The notes beneath the pieces were generated by a model that did no database searches, was not told the DNA's origin, and was given only the letters and a program-made list of their open reading frames with translations. A stretch of DNA of 38,634 nucleotides from assembly GCF_029256985.1 (NCBI RefSeq), contig NZ_JARIDQ010000033.1, positions 1 through 38,634 on the forward strand, written 5' to 3'. Below are positions 9,827 to 19,024 of this stretch, piece by piece; the first letter of the stretch is position 1; each line of letters starts with the position of its first letter. The position numbers were made by a program, and so were the translations under genes. Origin of the DNA: Otariodibacter sp. (GTDB lineage: Bacteria > Pseudomonadota > Gammaproteobacteria > Enterobacterales > Pasteurellaceae).

Positions 9827-11119
9827 ATGAATGAAATAAAAATAGCTATTGCATTAGCTGGCATTTTAGCCACAATTTTTTTACTTATAAAAAAATATGA
9901 AACAAGATCTGTGTTAATTGGCATTGGATTAGTTATGGCATTTATTACCTTTAATCCAATGGAAGCTTTAGATGCTTTTGCAAAAAGTATGACTTCTGGT
10001 GGGCTTATTATGGCGATTTGCTCAAGTATGGGATTTGCTTTTGTTATGAAATATACCAAATGTGATACACATTTAGTTCATTTATTAACAAAACCTTTGA
10101 GTGGATTGAGATTTTTTCTAATCCCAATGGCAACGATGATTACTTTTTTGATTAATATTGCAATTCCTTCTGCTGCTGGATGCGCAGCTGCAGTGGGAGC
10201 AACGTTGATTCCTGTATTGAGAGCAGCAGGTGTTCGCCCTGCAATGGCCGCATCTGCAATATTGGCAGGTACTTTTGGTTCGATGATGAGTCCCGGATCA
10301 TCTCATAGTGCAATGATTAGTGAAATGTCGGGTTTAACAATTACTGAGGTTAATTTATCCCATGCTCCTTATACAATAATTACTGGAGCAATAGGTATGG
10401 TAATTCTAACATTATTAGCTTTAGTCTTTAAGGATTATAGCAAACAGCATAGAGAAGAATATATCAATGAGCATAAAGTATCAGAAACGCAATTTGCTGG
10501 TGTAAATATCTTTTATGCTCTCGCACCGCTTATACCTTTAATCATTCTAGTTCTTGGTGGCACATCGTTGCAACAATTACCATTTCTTGAATGGACTAAT
10601 ATGGGAGTAGCACAAGCAATGCTTGTTGGTACAATCTATACTGTATTAGTTACTCGAGTGTCTTTGACAAAAATTACAAATGAATTCTTTGATGGTATGG
10701 GAAGTTCATATGCTAATGTACTAGGTATTATTATTGCAGCAGGTGTATTTGTTGCTGGATTAAAAGCAACTGGAGCGATCGATTTTGCTATTGAATTTTT
10801 AAAAGGATCGAGTGAGTTTGTACGTTGGGGAGCTACAATAGGACCATTTTTAATGGGGGTAATCACAGGTTCAGGAGATGCTGCTGCTATTGCTTTCAAT
10901 ACAGCTGTTACTCCTCACGCTATTGATTTAGGATATAGTCACGTTAATTTAGGTATGGCGGCTGCTATTGCAGGAGCAATTGGGCGTACAGCTTCGCCAA
11001 TTGCAGGAGTTACTATTGTTTGTGCGGGTTTGGCTGGAGTGAATCCTATTGAAATAATCAAAAGAACAGCACCGGGAATGATTTTAGCAACATTATTTTT
11101 AACATTTTTTATGTTATAA
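9827..11119 (+). CDS. DcuC-family C4-dicarboxylate carrier
   Basis: A 430-residue inner-membrane carrier with about 12 hydrophobic segments. It resembles DcuC by layout and motifs: PSAAGCAAAVGATLIPVLRAAG, AGTFGSMMSPGSSHS, VITGSGDAAAIAFNTAVTP and IAGAIGRTASPIAGV. Characterised DcuC proteins exchange or export succinate, fumarate and malate under anaerobic conditions; the exact substrate here is inferred only. The ATG at 9827 has GAGAG 8 bases upstream; an in-frame TTG at 9812 overlaps that site and is rejected. It is divergent from the aldehyde dehydrogenase and followed after 192 bases by the UPF0173 hydrolase. Confidence 0.82.
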   Translation: MNEIKIAIALAGILATIFLLIKKYETRSVLIGIGLVMAFITFNPMEALDAFAKSMTSGGLIMAICSSMGFAFVMKYTKCDTHLVHLLTKPLSGLRFFLIPMATMITFLINIAIPSAAGCAAAVGATLIPVLRAAGVRPAMAASAILAGTFGSMMSPGSSHSAMISEMSGLTITEVNLSHAPYTIITGAIGMVILTLLALVFKDYSKQHREEYINEHKVSETQFAGVNIFYALAPLIPLIILVLGGTSLQQLPFLEWTNMGVAQAMLVGTIYTVLVTRVSLTKITNEFFDGMGSSYANVLGIIIAAGVFVAGLKATGAIDFAIEFLKGSSEFVRWGATIGPFLMGVITGSGDAAAIAFNTAVTPHAIDLGYSHVNLGMAAAIAGAIGRTASPIAGVTIVCAGLAGVNPIEIIKRTAPGMILATLFLTFFML

Positions 11120-11311
11120 GTAGAGTTTATGGATAACAATATACCTTATCTAGACTAGCTTTGTATTGGTTTAATAATAGCTAAATGAACTTTGCTTAAT
11201 AATAAATATCAAAGAAAATAAATTGGTAATTCTTGATAGATTAACTAGCTGTTTAATGATACTTTTTATTTATCAAGGAGTTATTATTAAATTAATAAGA
11301 TAAAGGTAAAT

Positions 11312-11992
11312 ATGAAAATTAAATATTTAGGACAAAATTGTTTTTTATTTAGTCATAATGACAAATTGATTTTATCAGACCCTTTTTATAACTTTCAAAA
11401 GGATAAGTCTAGATTTGATATTAATGCTCAGAAGATAGATTATGTGTTGATTACTCACGCTCATCAAGATCATATCGCAGACGTTGAGGAAGTTTTACAA
11501 TTTCACCCAAATACTATAATTATTGGACAGCCAGAAATTTGTGGGTATTTTAATCATCCTAATCAGGTCGATTTAAACATAGGAGGTTCTTATCAAATAG
11601 ACGGTTTAAAAATAGCAATGGTAAGTGCCACTCATACAAGTTCTTTTCCTGATGGAACATATGGTGGAGTTCCAGTAGGTTATGTATTTCAGTTAGCAAA
11701 CAGAACCTTATATTTAGCGGGGGATACTGGAGTAAATAAAGATATGGAATATCTAAAACCTATTTTTGGAGATATTACTACAGCAATATTACCAATAGGT
11801 GGACATTATACATTAGATGCTAAATCAGCAAGTTTTGTAGCAAAAGAGTTAATTAAGACATCAAAAGTTATCGGTTGCCATTTCGATACATTCCCACCAA
11901 TAACCATCAATCATCAAGAGGCAAAAGATTCTTTTACTGCAAATAATATTGAACTGATTCTACCAGAACTTGGAGATGAAATTCAGTTTTAA
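11312..11992 (+). CDS. UPF0173 metal-dependent hydrolase (metallo-beta-lactamase fold)
   Basis: A 226-residue protein of the UlaG/UPF0173 branch of the metallo-beta-lactamase fold. The metal site is THAHQDHIAD, with His49, His51, Asp53 and His54; further ligands are likely in SATHTSSFPDG, LAGDTG and GCHFDTFP. No signal peptide is present. Family members bind divalent metals, but their physiological substrate is mostly unknown, so none is assigned. AAAGG precedes the ATG. It is in the same direction as the dcuC-like gene with a 192-base gap that shows no clear terminator, so co-transcription is possible. Confidence 0.88.
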   Translation: MKIKYLGQNCFLFSHNDKLILSDPFYNFQKDKSRFDINAQKIDYVLITHAHQDHIADVEEVLQFHPNTIIIGQPEICGYFNHPNQVDLNIGGSYQIDGLKIAMVSATHTSSFPDGTYGGVPVGYVFQLANRTLYLAGDTGVNKDMEYLKPIFGDITTAILPIGGHYTLDAKSASFVAKELIKTSKVIGCHFDTFPPITINHQEAKDSFTANNIELILPELGDEIQF

Positions 11993-12102
11993 TAAATTTT
12001 CTAAAAATTTAGATAAATTTATTATAAAAATATGATACAGCCTATTGCTGATACAATTATCTACCAAGCTTAGTTAATACTTTAATTGGAGGGAACACAG
12101 AA

Positions 12103-12138
12103 ATGATTAAGAACACCTCGGATCTGCGATATGATTGA
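12103..12138 (+). CDS. Possible 11-codon micro-ORF in the fabB leader
   Basis: A GGAGGG ribosome binding site at 12088-12093 stands 9-10 bases before an ATG that opens MIKNTSDLRYD and then a TGA. The stretch is more GC-rich than its surroundings. It lies 75 bases upstream of fabB. It may be a leader peptide, the 5' remnant of a lost gene, or chance; there is no homology evidence. Confidence 0.25.
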   Translation: MIKNTSDLRYD

Positions 12139-12213
12139 TATTTAACATTTAAGCTCTACTAGAAATTGTGTAGAATAGTAGCTAATCATAACCTTAATTT
12201 TTAGAGGAATAGA

Positions 12214-13431
12214 ATGAAAAGAGTCGTTATCACAGGATTAGGTGTTATTTCCAGTATTGGTAATAATAAAGAGGAAGTTTTAGATTCCTTACGCAACGGA
12301 AAATCAGGTATAGAATTTGTTCCTTCTTTCCAAGAGATTGGAATGCGTAGCCAAATTGCTGGTACAATTAAATTAAACCCAGCAGATCTTATTGAACGTA
12401 AAGTTTACCGTTTTATGGGGGATGCAGCTGCGTATGCTTATCTTTCCATGAAGGAGGCTATTGAAGATTCTGGATTAACAGAGGATCAAGTATCAAATGA
12501 TCGTACTGGATTAGTAATTGGAGCTGGAACAGGCTCTGCTCATAGCCAATTAGTTGCTTGTGATGCAGTTCGTGGACCTAGAGGTGTGAAAGCAGTTGGA
12601 CCTTATGCAGTAACCAAAACTATGGCATCAAGTGTTTCAGCATGTTTGGCAACTCCATATAAAATACGTGGCGTAAATTATAGTATTAGTTCTGCTTGTG
12701 CAACTTCAGCACATTGTATCGGACATGCGATGGAGCTTATTCAACTAGGCAAGCAAGATGTGGTTTTTGCTGGTGGTGCTGAAGAACTTTCTTGGGAATG
12801 TGCGACAGAATTTGATGGAATGGGAGCAGTTTCAACAAAATATAATGATACACCAGAAAAAGCATCACGTGCTTACGATGCTAATCGTGATGGTTTCGTA
12901 ATCGCTGGTGGTGGTGCTGTAGTCGTTGTTGAAGAGTTAGAACACGCATTAGCACGTGGTGCTAAAATTTATGCAGAAATTGTGGGTTATGGTGCAACAT
13001 CTGATGGTTATGATATGGTTGCCCCAAGTGGTGAAGGCGCAGCTCGTTGTATGAGACAAGCTATTGCGACTGTTAATGGTGAAATTGAATATATTAATGT
13101 TCATGGCACATCTACTCCAGTAGGTGATGTAAAAGAGTTAGAAGCAATTCGTAATGTGTTTCCTGACGAAACACCAGCAATTTCATCTACAAAATCGATG
13201 ACAGGTCATTCTTTAGGTGCGGCTGGAGCTCAAGAAGCAATTTATTCATTACTTATGCTAAATAATGATTTTATTGCACCAAGTATTAATATTGAAACCT
13301 TGGATGAAAAAGCACAAGGGATGAATATTGTAACTGAGCGTCAAGATAAACCATTAAGAACAGTAATGTCGAATAGTTTTGGATTTGGTGGAACAAATGC
13401 CTGTTTAGTCTTCCAAAAATATACTGGATAA
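12214..13431 (+). CDS. fabB: 3-oxoacyl-ACP synthase I, FabB
   Basis: A 405-residue condensing enzyme of type II fatty acid synthesis, required for elongating unsaturated chains in enterobacteria. The catalytic triad is Cys162 in [10 protein letters not shown], His297 in [11 protein letters not shown] and His332 in [10 protein letters not shown]. It is closer to FabB than FabF: the N-terminus [18 protein letters not shown] and the stretch [18 protein letters not shown] match the E. coli FabB type, and the length is the same as FabB (406). AGAGGA precedes the ATG. The other two-gene neighbours are unrelated to fatty acid synthesis, and no FabR or FadR box was recognised upstream. Confidence 0.95.
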   Translation: MKRVVITGLGVISSIGNNKEEVLDSLRNGKSGIEFVPSFQEIGMRSQIAGTIKLNPADLIERKVYRFMGDAAAYAYLSMKEAIEDSGLTEDQVSNDRTGLVIGAGTGSAHSQLVACDAVRGPRGVKAVGPYAVTKTMASSVSACLATPYKIRGVNYSISSACATSAHCIGHAMELIQLGKQDVVFAGGAEELSWECATEFDGMGAVSTKYNDTPEKASRAYDANRDGFVIAGGGAVVVVEELEHALARGAKIYAEIVGYGATSDGYDMVAPSGEGAARCMRQAIATVNGEIEYINVHGTSTPVGDVKELEAIRNVFPDETPAISSTKSMTGHSLGAAGAQEAIYSLLMLNNDFIAPSINIETLDEKAQGMNIVTERQDKPLRTVMSNSFGFGGTNACLVFQKYTG

Positions 13432-13448
13432 CTAATCTTTGAGCATAG

Positions 13449-13482
13449 ACAATAACGTGTAGATTAATCTACTTTTTATTGT
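13449..13482 (+). terminator. Hairpin after fabB, probable terminator
   Basis: An inner GTAGA/TCTAC stem around TTAA is extended by a second matched pair, ACAATAA at 13449-13455 with TTATTGT at 13476-13482. It starts 18 bases after the fabB stop. The T content after the inner stem is fair (CTTTTTATT). Confidence 0.5.
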
Positions 13483-13540
13483 GAAGTATATAAAGAAATA
13501 TAACTTAGTTATTTTTAACTTTTTAAAGTAAATACATTTT

Positions 13541-13550
13541 ACAAGCGGTG
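13541..13550 (+). repeat. DNA uptake signal, one mismatch
   Basis: ACAAGCGGTG has the full 9-base core and a mismatch only at the last base of ACAAGCGGTC. It is intergenic, between fabB and the AI-2E family gene. Confidence 0.7.
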
Positions 13551-13610
13551 AGTTATTTCTTATTTTATGCAAAATAAGCTAATAATTTACTGCTTTTTTA
13601 TGAGAATTCT

Positions 13611-14678
13611 ATGCAATCATCAAATTCTATTTTCCGTATTTTATTAACAATCGCTGCTATAGTAATTATTCTTGCAGGGATTAAAATGGCTACCGAAATT
13701 GTTATTCCTTTCTTACTTTCTTTATTTATTGCCATTATTTGTTCCCCGATTGTTAAATCTATGACAGATAGAAAGGTCCCTCTTTGGTTGGCGATAACAT
13801 TACTTTTTGTATTATTCGCCATAGGTTTCACTTTTTTAGCAGGATTGATTAACAGTACAATCAAAGAATTTACCGCATCAATTCCTTCCTATAAAATTTT
13901 ATTATCTGAACGTATTGCATTATTATTAGATTTTGTTAAGGAATGGAATATACCTGTTAATATATCTGAAGACTCAATAATGAATGAGCTTGATCCTAGT
14001 AGAATCATGAATTTTGTTAGTCGTTTATTACTTAGTTTTTCAGGTGTAGTTACTAATATTTTTGTTTTACTGCTTGTCGTTGTATTTATGTTATTTGAAG
14101 CTCCTACAGCAAAACATAGATTAGCGGTAGCTTTAAGTGGCAATAAAGACACTGCTTTAAAAGAAAATAATATCAATAGAGTATTAGAGGGTGTGATTAG
14201 CTATCTTGGTGTAAAAACAATAGTTAGTTTATTAACAGCTGCTTGTATTTGGATAATGCTATCATTACTTGGTGTACAATACGCAGTACTATGGGCAACA
14301 TTAAGTTTTCTTTTAAATTATATTCCAAATATTGGTTCAATCCTTGCCGGTGTTCCTATTATTGTTCAAGCTCTATTATTGAACGGTTTTTCGATTGGGT
14401 TTGGCGTAGCAATAGGTATTGTAGTAATCAATATGGTTGTAGGAAACGTATTAGAACCAAGAATGATGGGGAGAAAGTTAGGGTTATCAACTTTAGTCGT
14501 ATTTTTATCATTATTATTTTGGGGATGGATTTTAGGTACTGTTGGGATGTTGCTATCTGTTCCACTTACGATGGTATTAAAAATTGCTTTAGAATCAAGC
14601 CAAACGACAGTACGTTATGCTCTATTGTTAGGAGATGTTTCAGAAGACAAACTTACTTACTTTGAAGATAAACCGTAG
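13611..14678 (+). CDS. AI-2E family transporter, TqsA-like
   Basis: A 355-residue inner-membrane protein with about eight hydrophobic segments in the pattern of the AI-2E transporter (formerly UPF0118) family: two or three N-terminal helices, a soluble stretch at about residues 85-145, then a C-terminal helix bundle. LNYIPNIGSILAGVP and VVGNVLEPRMMGRKLGLS are the family signatures, and the end of the protein reads like E. coli TqsA (LSTLVVFLSLLFWGWILG, VGMLLSVPLTMVLKIALE). TqsA is linked to export of the autoinducer AI-2; other family members are Na+/H+ antiporters, so the substrate is open. It stands alone between two hairpins. Confidence 0.88.
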   Translation: MQSSNSIFRILLTIAAIVIILAGIKMATEIVIPFLLSLFIAIICSPIVKSMTDRKVPLWLAITLLFVLFAIGFTFLAGLINSTIKEFTASIPSYKILLSERIALLLDFVKEWNIPVNISEDSIMNELDPSRIMNFVSRLLLSFSGVVTNIFVLLLVVVFMLFEAPTAKHRLAVALSGNKDTALKENNINRVLEGVISYLGVKTIVSLLTAACIWIMLSLLGVQYAVLWATLSFLLNYIPNIGSILAGVPIIVQALLLNGFSIGFGVAIGIVVINMVVGNVLEPRMMGRKLGLSTLVVFLSLLFWGWILGTVGMLLSVPLTMVLKIALESSQTTVRYALLLGDVSEDKLTYFEDKP

Positions 14679-14693
14679 CTAGTATGGAAAGTG

Positions 14694-14735
14694 CCTATTA
14701 TTTAATAAAAGGGAATAATCTTTTTATTAAATAGG
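14694..14735 (+). terminator. AT-rich hairpin after the AI-2E family gene
   Basis: TTTAATAAAA at 14701-14710 pairs with TTTTATTAAA at 14722-14731, and CCTA/TAGG add an outer stem across a three-base bulge. It is 16 bases past the stop. It is weak because it is almost all A and T, but no other terminator is seen before the next gene. Confidence 0.4.
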
Positions 14736-14805
14736 TATTTATTGTTCAACTATAAAGAGTTAATATTATAAACCGAAATTTTACATTAGTACGAGGAGAA
14801 AAAGA

Positions 14806-15789
14806 ATGGGATTATTAGTTGATGGTAAATGGGAAGATAAATGGTATGACACTTCTGCAACAGGTGGACGTTTTCAAAGAGATATCGCAAGATTTAGAAA
14901 TTGGGTAACAGCTGATGGTAGTGCTGGTCCAAGTGGTGTAGGTGGTTTTAAAGCAGAGCCTAATCGTTATCATTTATATGTTTCTTTAGCTTGTCCTTGG
15001 GCTCATCGCACATTAATTTATCGTAAATTAAAAGGATTAGAAGATATGATTTCTATTTCTGTGGTTAACCCTTATATGGCTAGCCATGGATGGACTTTTG
15101 ATGAAGGTGAAGGCGTAATTGCTGATCCGATTTTCAATGCAAATTATCTTCATCAAATTTATACTTCTGCAAAATCAGATTATAGCGGTCGTGTTACTGT
15201 TCCTGTTTTATGGGATAAAAAAACAAATACAATAGTAAGTAATGAATCTTCTGAAATTATCCGTATGTTCAATTCTGCATTTGATGGAATTGGAGCAAAT
15301 CCTGTTAATTTCTTACCAGCAGAATTAGTGACAGAAGTTGATGAATTAAATGAATTTATCTATCCAAATATAAATAATGGTGTGTATCGTTCAGGTTTTG
15401 CAACAACACAAGAAGCCTATGAAGAAGCTGTGGTACAGTTATTCAATGCATTGGATAAAATCGAAGAGCGTTTATCTACTCGCCGTTACTTAACAGGTAA
15501 TCAAATTACTGAAGCAGACTGGCGTCTATTTACCACTCTAGTACGTTTTGATCCCGTGTATGTAGGTCATTTTAAATGTAATATTAGACGTATAGTAGAT
15601 TACCCAAATCTTTGGGGATACTTACGTGATTTATATCAAGTACCGGGCGTTTCTGATACTGTAAATATGGATCACATTAAGAAACACTATTATCAAAGTC
15701 ACGATACTATTAACCCTACTGGTGTTGTGCCAGTTGGCCCAGATATTGATTTCACTACGCCACATGGTCGTGAAAAATTATCTGCATAA
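14806..15789 (+). CDS. Xi-class glutathione transferase / glutathionyl-hydroquinone reductase, copy 1
   Basis: A 327-residue cytoplasmic enzyme of the YqjG/ECM4 type, which reduces glutathionyl-hydroquinones with glutathione. The catalytic cysteine is Cys63 in LACPWAHRTLIYR, the number known for E. coli YqjG. The thioredoxin-like N-domain contains VPVLWDKKTNTIVSNESSEI, and the helical C-domain contains RRYLTGNQITEADWRLF and the PNLWGYLRDLYQ stretch. GAGGAG precedes the ATG. A second gene of the same length follows 118 bases later, each with its own near-identical hairpin terminator, so this is a tandem gene duplication. Both copies look intact. Confidence 0.94.
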   Translation: MGLLVDGKWEDKWYDTSATGGRFQRDIARFRNWVTADGSAGPSGVGGFKAEPNRYHLYVSLACPWAHRTLIYRKLKGLEDMISISVVNPYMASHGWTFDEGEGVIADPIFNANYLHQIYTSAKSDYSGRVTVPVLWDKKTNTIVSNESSEIIRMFNSAFDGIGANPVNFLPAELVTEVDELNEFIYPNINNGVYRSGFATTQEAYEEAVVQLFNALDKIEERLSTRRYLTGNQITEADWRLFTTLVRFDPVYVGHFKCNIRRIVDYPNLWGYLRDLYQVPGVSDTVNMDHIKKHYYQSHDTINPTGVVPVGPDIDFTTPHGREKLSA

Positions 15790-15822
15790 TAATTAGTTCT
15801 TTAATAGACTAATTAATACTAA

Positions 15823-15858
15823 AAGCCCACAGATGTAATTTGCTGTGGGCTTATTTTT
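15823..15858 (+). terminator. Terminator of GST copy 1
   Basis: A 10-bp stem AAGCCCACAG/CTGTGGGCTT with a 10-base loop, followed by ATTTTT. The stem sequence is the same as in the terminator after copy 2. Confidence 0.9.
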
Positions 15859-15907
15859 ATGGTAATTAACTTAGCGACTAATTTGAATATCAATTTAAGG
15901 AGAATGT

Positions 15908-16891
15908 ATGGGAATTGTTATCGATGGAAAATGGCATGACACAAAAGTTAATCCAGCGATTGTGAATGGGCGATATGAGAGAGCCATCACTCAATTTAGA
16001 AATTGGATTACTGCTGATGGCGAAGCTGGACCAACAGGTGTAGGTGGATTTAAAGCTGAACCTAATCGCTATCATCTATATGTCTCTTTAGCTTGCCCGT
16101 GGGCTCATAGAACGCTTATCTATCGTAAATTAAAAGGATTGGAAAATATGATTTCTGTTTCTGTGGTTAATCCTTTTATGGGAGAATATGGCTGGACGTT
16201 TGAAGAGGGAGAGGGTGTTATTCCTGATCCTATTTTAAATGTTAAATATATCCATCAAGTCTATATTGCAGCAAATGCAAATTATACGGGTAGAGCGAGT
16301 GTACCGGTGTTATGGGATAAGAAAACCCATACAATTGTGAGTAATGAGTCTTCAGAAATTATTCGAATGTTTAACTCTGCATTTGATGGAATCGGAGCAA
16401 ACCCAGTTAATTTCTTACCTGCTGACTTGGTTCAGGAAATTGATGAGCTTAATGAATTTATTTATCCAAATATTAATAATGGTGTTTATCGTTCAGGTTT
16501 TGCCACTATACAAGAAGGTTATGAGGAAGCTGTAACTGGAGTATTTAGTGCGTTAGATAAATTGGAAGAGCGTTTATCAACTCGCCGTTATTTAACTGGT
16601 AATCAAATTACTGAAGCGGATTGGCGTTTATTCACTACATTAGTCCGATTCGATCCTGTCTATTTTGGACATTTCAAATGTAACGTAAGACGTATTGTTG
16701 ATTATCCAAATCTTTGGGGATATTTGAGAGATTTATATCAAGTTCCAGGTATTGCTGAAACTGTAAATATGAAACATATTAAAGAACATTACTATCGAAG
16801 TCATACCGCAGTAAATCCAACAGGCATTGTACCAATTGGACCTGATATTGATTTCACAACCCCACATGGTCGTGAAAAACTTTCAGCATAA
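15908..16891 (+). CDS. Xi-class glutathione transferase / glutathionyl-hydroquinone reductase, copy 2
   Basis: A 327-residue paralogue of the gene just upstream. It keeps Cys63 in LACPWAHRT, the ITEADWRLFTTL helix and the C-terminal PDIDFTTPHGREKLSA, which is identical in both copies. Most differences lie in the first 45 residues, around residues 95-125 and near 200-215, so substrate-loop divergence is possible. AAGGAG precedes the ATG. Because copy 1 has a terminator in between, the two may be transcribed separately. No frameshift or loss of a key residue is seen in either copy. Confidence 0.94.
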   Translation: MGIVIDGKWHDTKVNPAIVNGRYERAITQFRNWITADGEAGPTGVGGFKAEPNRYHLYVSLACPWAHRTLIYRKLKGLENMISVSVVNPFMGEYGWTFEEGEGVIPDPILNVKYIHQVYIAANANYTGRASVPVLWDKKTHTIVSNESSEIIRMFNSAFDGIGANPVNFLPADLVQEIDELNEFIYPNINNGVYRSGFATIQEGYEEAVTGVFSALDKLEERLSTRRYLTGNQITEADWRLFTTLVRFDPVYFGHFKCNVRRIVDYPNLWGYLRDLYQVPGIAETVNMKHIKEHYYRSHTAVNPTGIVPIGPDIDFTTPHGREKLSA

Positions 16892-16904
16892 GTGTGATAA
16901 GAAA

Positions 16905-16941
16905 AAGCCCACAGATTCTATATTCTGTGGGCTTAATTTTT
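16905..16941. terminator. Bidirectional terminator between GST copy 2 and htpX
   Basis: An 11-bp stem AAGCCCACAGA/TCTGTGGGCTT with an 8-base loop. AATTTTT follows on the plus strand and, on the minus strand, the stem runs into TTTTTC just after htpX. Confidence 0.9.
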
Positions 16942-16942
16942 A

Positions 16943-17794
16943 TTAAATATTACGTAACGCTTCAATACGTTTTTCTAATGGTGGGTGACTCATAAAGAGT
17001 TCATTGCGTTTCCCATTAATCATAAAGGCATTTAATGAGCCTGTCATTTCTTGTGGTTCGTGGATAGATTGCAAACGTTGTAATGCCGCTATCATCTTTT
17101 CTTTTCCGACTAAACTGGCAGATCCTGCATCGGCTCTAAATTCACGGTAACGAGAGAACCACATCGCAATAATACTGGCTAAAATACCAAATATTATTTC
17201 TAGCACCATCGACACTAGAAAATAAATTCCCGAACTATGACTTTCTGAACCATCATCATTACGAGAGTTAGAGACTGCGCTTGCAATTATTCGAGATAAA
17301 AAAATTACAAAGGTATTTAATACTCCTTGTAATAAGGTCATTGTTACCATATCTCCATTTGCAATATGTGAAACTTCGTGAGCAATTACTGCTTCTGCTT
17401 CATCTTGTGTCATTGCATTAAGTAGGCCTGTACTTACCGCTACTAGTGAGTTGTTTTTAGTTGCTCCTGTTGCAAAGGCATTGACATCGTGAGAATGATA
17501 AATAGCAACATCCGGCATAGGTATTCCTGCTTGTTGTGCTTGGCGTTGTACCGTATTGACTAGCCATTGCTCCGCATTATTTCTTGGGTTAGTGATAACT
17601 TCTGCCCCAACAGAACGTAATGCCATAGTTTTTGATAAAAATAGGGAAATTAATGATCCTGCAAAACCAAACAGTAGTGCCATAATTAGAATACCACCAG
17701 TACTGTTTCCTGCAATACCAGTAACGCTTAAAATTATGCCAAGTACAATCATCACTGCAAAGTTAGTGGCAAGAAAAAGTACGATTCGCATCAT
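16943..17794 (-). CDS. htpX: Membrane protease HtpX
   Basis: A 283-residue M48-family zinc metalloprotease of the inner membrane that degrades misfolded membrane proteins, acting beside FtsH. The zinc motif is HEVSH (His139, Glu140, His143), and the third ligand is probably Glu218 in [15 protein letters not shown]. Hydrophobic segments lie at about 4-26, 34-54, 152-172 and 190-212. The N-terminus [11 protein letters not shown] is the same type as E. coli HtpX. It is transcribed alone toward the GST terminator; no CpxR site was recognised upstream. hflKC, which also affects membrane protein quality control, is in this window but 11 kb away. Confidence 0.95.
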   Translation of the reverse strand: MMRIVLFLATNFAVMIVLGIILSVTGIAGNSTGGILIMALLFGFAGSLISLFLSKTMALRSVGAEVITNPRNNAEQWLVNTVQRQAQQAGIPMPDVAIYHSHDVNAFATGATKNNSLVAVSTGLLNAMTQDEAEAVIAHEVSHIANGDMVTMTLLQGVLNTFVIFLSRIIASAVSNSRNDDGSESHSSGIYFLVSMVLEIIFGILASIIAMWFSRYREFRADAGSASLVGKEKMIAALQRLQSIHEPQEMTGSLNAFMINGKRNELFMSHPPLEKRIEALRNI

Positions 17795-17890
17795 AATAGG
17801 TAGTTCTCCAGATAATAACTATTCTAAAAATACATAAAGTGAAGTATCGAGATTGTGGTACTTTATAAAAATTCAAGGGTAGGACTGCAA

Positions 17891-18961
17891 TTATTCCCAT
17901 AAGTTTAATTGTTGAACAGTTTTTTCTTCAGGCAGATGAATACTTAATCCAATAAGTCGTACTTTTCTGCCATTTCTTCTTTGCCAAATTTTATGAAGTA
18001 GCTGATTAAACCATGCTAATGTTAGCCCATCCGTAGATTGCTCTAACGTGGTTTGAGTGAAATCATCAAATTTTAATTTAACACCTAATTTTTTAAATTG
18101 GTGTAATGGTTTATCTTCATAATTGCGTTGAATACGGTAAATAAGTTTATGAAATAAATTGTGAATGATTTTTTCTGCTTCAGCTAATGAATCAATATCT
18201 TGTAATAGCGTATTTTCAACAGCCAACGATTTTCGGATACGATTGGCTTCTACAGGTCTTGGATCCATCCCATGACTTAAATCCCACAACCTTTGTCCAA
18301 ATTTACCAAAATGAAAAACGAGGAATGACAGATTGCTTTTTTGAATATCAGCACAGGTCTTTAATCCTAAATGGCTTAATTTTTCATTTGTAACTCGCCC
18401 AACGCCGGGAATTTTCTTCAAGGGTAAATTTAAAATGAATTGATCGACCTGCTCTGGTGCAATAATAAATTGCCCATTGGGTTTATTTTGATCTGATGCG
18501 ATTTTAGCCAGGAATTTGAGTGGAGCAACGCCTGCCGATGCAGTGAGTTTTAGTTCTTCATAAATGGATTGTCTAATTGCTTGTGCAATCCAAGTGGCAG
18601 ATCCTGATTGTTGTTTACAGTGAGTAACATCAAGATAGGCTTCATCTAATGAAATGGGTTCAATAATGTCCGTATAGCGTCTAAATATTTGATGGATCTG
18701 TTGTGAAACTTGTCGATATAGGGGCATATTGACAGGAAGTAAAATCAAATTAGGGCAACGTTTCATTGCTTGAGCACTCGACATTGCACTATGTAACCCA
18801 AATTTTCTGGCTTCATAATTGCAAGTTGTGAGTACGCCTCTCCGTTCAGGACTGCCACCGACTGCAACCGCTTTTCCTTGTAATTGAGGATTTTCCCGAA
18901 TTTCAATGGCAGCATAGAAACAATCCATATCAACATGAATAATTTTTCGTAATGAATTCAT
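17891..18961 (-). CDS. dinB: DNA polymerase IV, DinB
   Basis: A 356-residue Y-family polymerase for translesion synthesis. The catalytic palm shows HVDMDCFYAAIE (Asp11) and ISLDEAYLDVT (Asp106, Glu107), with YEARKFGLHSAM in the fingers. The helix-hairpin-helix LKKIPGVGRVTNEKL follows, and the little-finger domain forms the C-terminal third. The protein ends in QLNLWE, a likely beta-clamp binding motif like the C-terminal QLVLGL of E. coli Pol IV. An in-frame TTG at 18967 is possible, but the ATG at 18961 is preferred. A LexA-like box lies 48 bases upstream, so SOS induction is likely. Confidence 0.95.
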   Translation of the reverse strand: MNSLRKIIHVDMDCFYAAIEIRENPQLQGKAVAVGGSPERRGVLTTCNYEARKFGLHSAMSSAQAMKRCPNLILLPVNMPLYRQVSQQIHQIFRRYTDIIEPISLDEAYLDVTHCKQQSGSATWIAQAIRQSIYEELKLTASAGVAPLKFLAKIASDQNKPNGQFIIAPEQVDQFILNLPLKKIPGVGRVTNEKLSHLGLKTCADIQKSNLSFLVFHFGKFGQRLWDLSHGMDPRPVEANRIRKSLAVENTLLQDIDSLAEAEKIIHNLFHKLIYRIQRNYEDKPLHQFKKLGVKLKFDDFTQTTLEQSTDGLTLAWFNQLLHKIWQRRNGRKVRLIGLSIHLPEEKTVQQLNLWE

Positions 18962-18983
18962 TTGCAAAATTATGTAAGAAACT

Positions 18984-18993
18984 GACCGCTTGT
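18984..18993 (-). repeat. DNA uptake signal, perfect copy
   Basis: ACAAGCGGTC on the minus strand, in the dinB leader between the start codon and the LexA-like box. Confidence 0.8.
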
Positions 18994-19008
18994 TAATATA
19001 ACAAAATG

Positions 19009-19024
19009 CTGTATATAAAACCAG
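19009..19024. promoter_or_regulatory. LexA/SOS box of dinB
   Basis: CTGTATATAAAACCAG keeps the CTG-N10-CAG core of the gammaproteobacterial LexA site and the ATATA run next to the left half. With two flanking bases on each side, 15 of 20 positions match the E. coli consensus. The one change in the half sites is CCAG for ACAG. It overlaps the upstream side of the divergent lysO-like promoter. Confidence 0.65.

Noticed and set aside
14243..14665. 140-codon open frame overlapping the AI-2E family gene
   Set aside because: It is the +2 frame of a well-supported membrane protein gene; its residues (many Cys, Tyr, Ser, Arg) do not look like a real protein.
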